Below, piece after piece: positions 14,404 to 16,182 of a DNA stretch of 16,182 nt; the stretch's first letter is position 1, and every line of letters begins with the position of its first letter. The position numbers were made by a program, and so were the translations under genes. Location: NCBI GenBank assembly GCA_964540765.1, contig CAZINW010000044.1, positions 1 through 16,182 of the forward strand, read 5' to 3'. Below the pieces are notes generated by a model. That model did no database searches and had not been told where the DNA came from. It worked only from the letters and a program-made list of their open reading frames with translations. This stretch comes from CAZJLN01 sp964540765 (lineage in GTDB: Bacteria > Chloroflexota > Anaerolineae > Anaerolineales > Anaerolineaceae).

Positions 14404-15877
14404 TTTTACTCAGGTATCCGTCATACTCTATGCCAGTACTGGATGCAACCCACCCATCCATGATAAAAGGCAGTGTACCATCCGCTGAGATCCATACGCC
14501 ATTATAACGCCGTGCAATATGCATATGGGTTCCACTTGAAAAACCTCCTTCACAGGATGCATAACCCACAGGATCGCCAGTTCCAAGATATTCTCCAACG
14601 CCTGCCCTGCCCTCACTGGCGATATGCATGTAAAGGATCGACCAGCCAGTTTGCTCTATCCCATCCCCATCGATATCCTGCACAACCGCCCCCAAGCCCG
14701 AACGTACAATTTCACCATCGGCGGAGGCTGTCACATACACACTGCTGGGGAAACAACCCATTGCCTCACCTGGAGGCGCAAAATCCAAAGCAGCCCAGGC
14801 AGAACCGTCATTCCACCCTCCATGCGGTCCGCTCGTATATGACCATACATCCCCATCAGCAAAGGGTAATGCCATAACCGGTTGCTCCAGATCAGCAGGG
14901 ATCAAAGGTTCAAAAGCATAATTAAAAGGATAGCCAAATAAACTTTGATAGGCGGCGATGAAGCCGGAGTCTTCAACCGCAATGCCCCAATCCGACCGTC
15001 CAAACAGCAGGCTCATCAGATACTGCACGCCAGCCGTACCTGCATTGATCGTTGGGTCAATCCGCATCACGGTGCCATCTGCCAGCGTCCACACTGCCAG
15101 CGCATTGATCTCCCAAAGATAGAAACCTCTGTTCAATGCATTGGCCGTCCATGCCAGTTGCAAGTAAAGCCCTTTGCGGGATGAGTCCGCAAACCCCATC
15201 GGGTAATCAAGCGTTTTAACATCCGGAGAAGGATTTGTCAACCATTCACTGCGATACTCAAGCAATGCCAGCAGCAAGCGTGGATTGACGGAGTACTCGT
15301 TGGCGACCCTGGTGACAATCTCTGCCCCGCTGAATTCACCCTCATCCATGACAAATTTGTATTGGGAAAGGTATCCTCCCGCCTTATTGATGACGCCTTC
15401 AATATCAAAATCAGCAGAATTGGGACCGTAAACAAGCTCAGAATCGGGGATGATCTTAAACCCGGTCGCCTGTTCATTGGCAGAAGCTGGCGGGATGGTA
15501 AACACCTGTCCAGCGTGGATGATATTTGGATCTTCAATGGTATTGGCTGCCAGAATCTGCGCAACGGAAACTTGATGTGCGAGTGCAATTTTTGCCACTG
15601 TATCGTTCGACTGAACAGTGTATTCAAGACTTTCAGATCTCAAGGTTGGAAGGGTCCTGGGAGCATCGGGCGTGGGTGAGGTCATGGGTATGATCGGCGT
15701 CGAGGTTACATCAACGAGAAAAAGCTTTGTGCTGGTAGGTTTGATTTCGCCTATTGGTTGCACTGATGGCACCTGCCAGGGCTCATACCTGGTGGCGGGT
15801 TTATAACAACCATTTAATATCATCAGCATGGCAAGCAAACCAATTAATGATCGTGTGAAATTCCTGGTCCGATACAT
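14345..15877 (-). CDS. LysM / lysozyme-like / M23-type cell-wall lipoprotein (paralog A)
   Basis: First gene of the triplet, 510 residues from ATG 15877. The longer frame from TTG 15889 is rejected because that codon lies inside the -10 box. Lipoprotein signal MYRTRNFTRS, hydrophobic core, LNGC with Cys24. A long Pro/Thr linker leads to a LysM (about 86-130, YTVQSNDTVAKIALAHQVS), a lysozyme-like domain about 185-320 (EYSVNPRLLLALLEYRSEW and NAGTAGVQYLM), and an M23-type domain about 335-460. The M23 part has H352, D365, H418 (YMHIA), H451 and H453 (THMHIARR), DIDGDGIEQTGW, Cys375 and Cys442. It is the most divergent at the lysozyme-like site, with Arg where B and C have Gln. It lacks the HP of the HPSCEGG motif (YASCEGG here). 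It probably leads a three-gene operon. Confidence 0.85.
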   Translation of the reverse strand: MYRTRNFTRSLIGLLAMLMILNGCYKPATRYEPWQVPSVQPIGEIKPTSTKLFLVDVTSTPIIPMTSPTPDAPRTLPTLRSESLEYTVQSNDTVAKIALAHQVSVAQILAANTIEDPNIIHAGQVFTIPPASANEQATGFKIIPDSELVYGPNSADFDIEGVINKAGGYLSQYKFVMDEGEFSGAEIVTRVANEYSVNPRLLLALLEYRSEWLTNPSPDVKTLDYPMGFADSSRKGLYLQLAWTANALNRGFYLWEINALAVWTLADGTVMRIDPTINAGTAGVQYLMSLLFGRSDWGIAVEDSGFIAAYQSLFGYPFNYAFEPLIPADLEQPVMALPFADGDVWSYTSGPHGGWNDGSAWAALDFAPPGEAMGCFPSSVYVTASADGEIVRSGLGAVVQDIDGDGIEQTGWSILYMHIASEGRAGVGEYLGTGDPVGYASCEGGFSSGTHMHIARRYNGVWISADGTLPFIMDGWVASSTGIEYDGYLSKNGQTIEAWDGRTDFNQIGR

Positions 15878-15888
15878 CTTAATGACCA

Positions 15889-15917
15889 ATCATAAAATCG
15901 CTTCTGAAATTTACCAA
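15889..15917 (-). promoter_or_regulatory. Promoter of the paralog triplet
   Basis: On the minus strand TTGGTA (15917-15912), a 17-nt spacer and TATGAT (15894-15889). Initiation about 7 nt downstream leaves a leader of only about 5 nt before ATG 15877, so this too would be near-leaderless. No ribosome-binding sequence is present. Confidence 0.5.
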
Positions 15918-15953
15918 CGAATAAGTGCTCACAATCGTTTTTTCCTGTTCTGG

Positions 15954-15970
15954 ATGGTTACAATAACCAT
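15954..15970. promoter_or_regulatory. 17-bp palindrome upstream of the triplet promoter
   Basis: ATGGTTA and TAACCAT are perfect 7-bp arms around CAA, 37 nt upstream of the -35 box of the triplet and 17 nt left of the CRISPR repeat. It is a plausible binding site for a dimeric regulator. Confidence 0.4.
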
Positions 15971-15987
15971 GCCAGCATAATTCAAAT

Positions 15988-16019
15988 GTTTCAATCCACG
16001 CTCCCACGCGGGGAGCGAC
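15988..16019 (-). CRISPR. Solitary CRISPR repeat of type I-C sequence
   Basis: The 32-bp block begins GTTTCAATCCACGCTCCC and ends GGGGAGCGAC on the plus strand. Read on the minus strand it ends in ATTGAAAC with the internal stem GCTCCC / GGGAGC, which is the well-known I-C repeat pattern. No second copy lies within the 163 nt to the right or in the intergenic DNA to the left, and no cas gene is in the window. It is therefore a single unit, not an array. By convention it would be transcribed leftwards. Confidence 0.75.
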
Positions 16020-16127
16020 TTTGATCTGTCGATGTGTTGGTCACACGGTTAAATAACCTGAATACTCCTGATCGCGGGTTCTTGCAGATAATTATACTCA
16101 ATACTATTCAATACATGTGTAAGGAGG

Positions 16128-16182
16128 ACTTTGTACCCCATGCGGGGCACTTTGTACCCCATGCGGGGCACTTTGTACCCCA
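16128..16182. repeat. 21-bp tandem repeat with internal hairpin, cut by window edge
   Basis: Two full units (16128-16148, 16149-16169) and 13 nt of a third. Each is ACTTTGTACCCC followed by ATGCGGGGC, with no differences between copies. Within a unit GTACCCC and GGGGCAC form an imperfect hairpin around ATGC. The period is a multiple of three and no frame has a stop. On the plus strand it codes MRGTLYP repeats, with ATG 16140 preceded by AAGGAGG (16121-16127, 12 nt away). On the minus strand one frame codes WGTKCPA repeats and ends at a stop at 16110-16108. Which strand, if any, is translated cannot be decided here. Confidence 0.85.

Noticed and set aside
14473..15806. Plus-strand frames opposite the LysM paralogs
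   Set aside because: The minus-strand proteins have three conserved domains each; the plus-strand frames are compositionally odd and unconserved among the three copies.
15988..16182. A CRISPR array at the right edge
   Set aside because: Only one repeat is found; the 21-bp tandem units are too short and have no spacers, so they are not CRISPR repeats.

Overview
The window looks like a chromosomal segment of a Chloroflexota bacterium, most likely of the class Anaerolineae. I infer this from the gene families: a secreted plant-type LRR protein, and a tandem cluster of LysM / lysozyme-like / M23 cell-surface proteins with Thr/Pro-rich linkers. No rRNA or other taxonomic marker is present, so the placement is not proven.

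Layout. (1) Positions 1-964, minus strand: the N-terminal 321 codons of a secreted leucine-rich-repeat protein that runs off the left edge. (2) 965-1168: a divergent intergenic region with an inverted repeat, a MITE-like 82-bp element and a -10 box almost touching the next start codon. (3) 1169-6095, plus strand: a compact run of a small four-helix membrane protein, selA (selenocysteine synthase), an M24 (Xaa-Pro type) aminopeptidase, tsaD (tRNA t6A synthesis), an ECF sigma factor and its soluble zinc-binding anti-sigma factor. Gaps are 1-23 nt, or ATGA overlaps, so this is probably one transcription unit. A short, apparently broken zinc-ribbon ORF follows the anti-sigma gene. (4) 6360-6779: a stand-alone OsmC/YhfA-like protein behind two palindromes. 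(5) 6901-8226, minus: a DHA3-type MFS exporter, divergent from (6) 8342-9832, plus: an M1-family metallopeptidase lipoprotein. (7) 9954-11135, plus: a membrane-anchored LysM-M23 endopeptidase with a strong promoter and a clear intrinsic terminator. (8) 11188-15877, minus: three paralogous cell-wall proteins, each with an export signal or anchor, LysM, a lysozyme-like helical domain and a modified M23 domain. (9) 15890-16182: no ordinary gene, but a promoter for the triplet, a palindrome, one solitary CRISPR repeat of type I-C sequence, and a 21-bp tandem repeat running off the right edge.

How they fit together. Regions 6-8 form a cell-envelope block: a surface peptidase, one canonical M23 hydrolase and three related multidomain proteins whose hydrolase domains are altered in shared ways. 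Region 3 combines tRNA-linked functions (SelA, TsaD), protein turnover (M24) and a regulatory sigma/anti-sigma pair.

The most unusual signals are the tandem triplet, with a substituted lysozyme-type glutamate position, a lengthened H-to-D spacing and a DxDGDG loop in the M23 part, and the right-hand edge, where a lone CRISPR repeat sits about 110 bp from a six-frame-open hairpin repeat.
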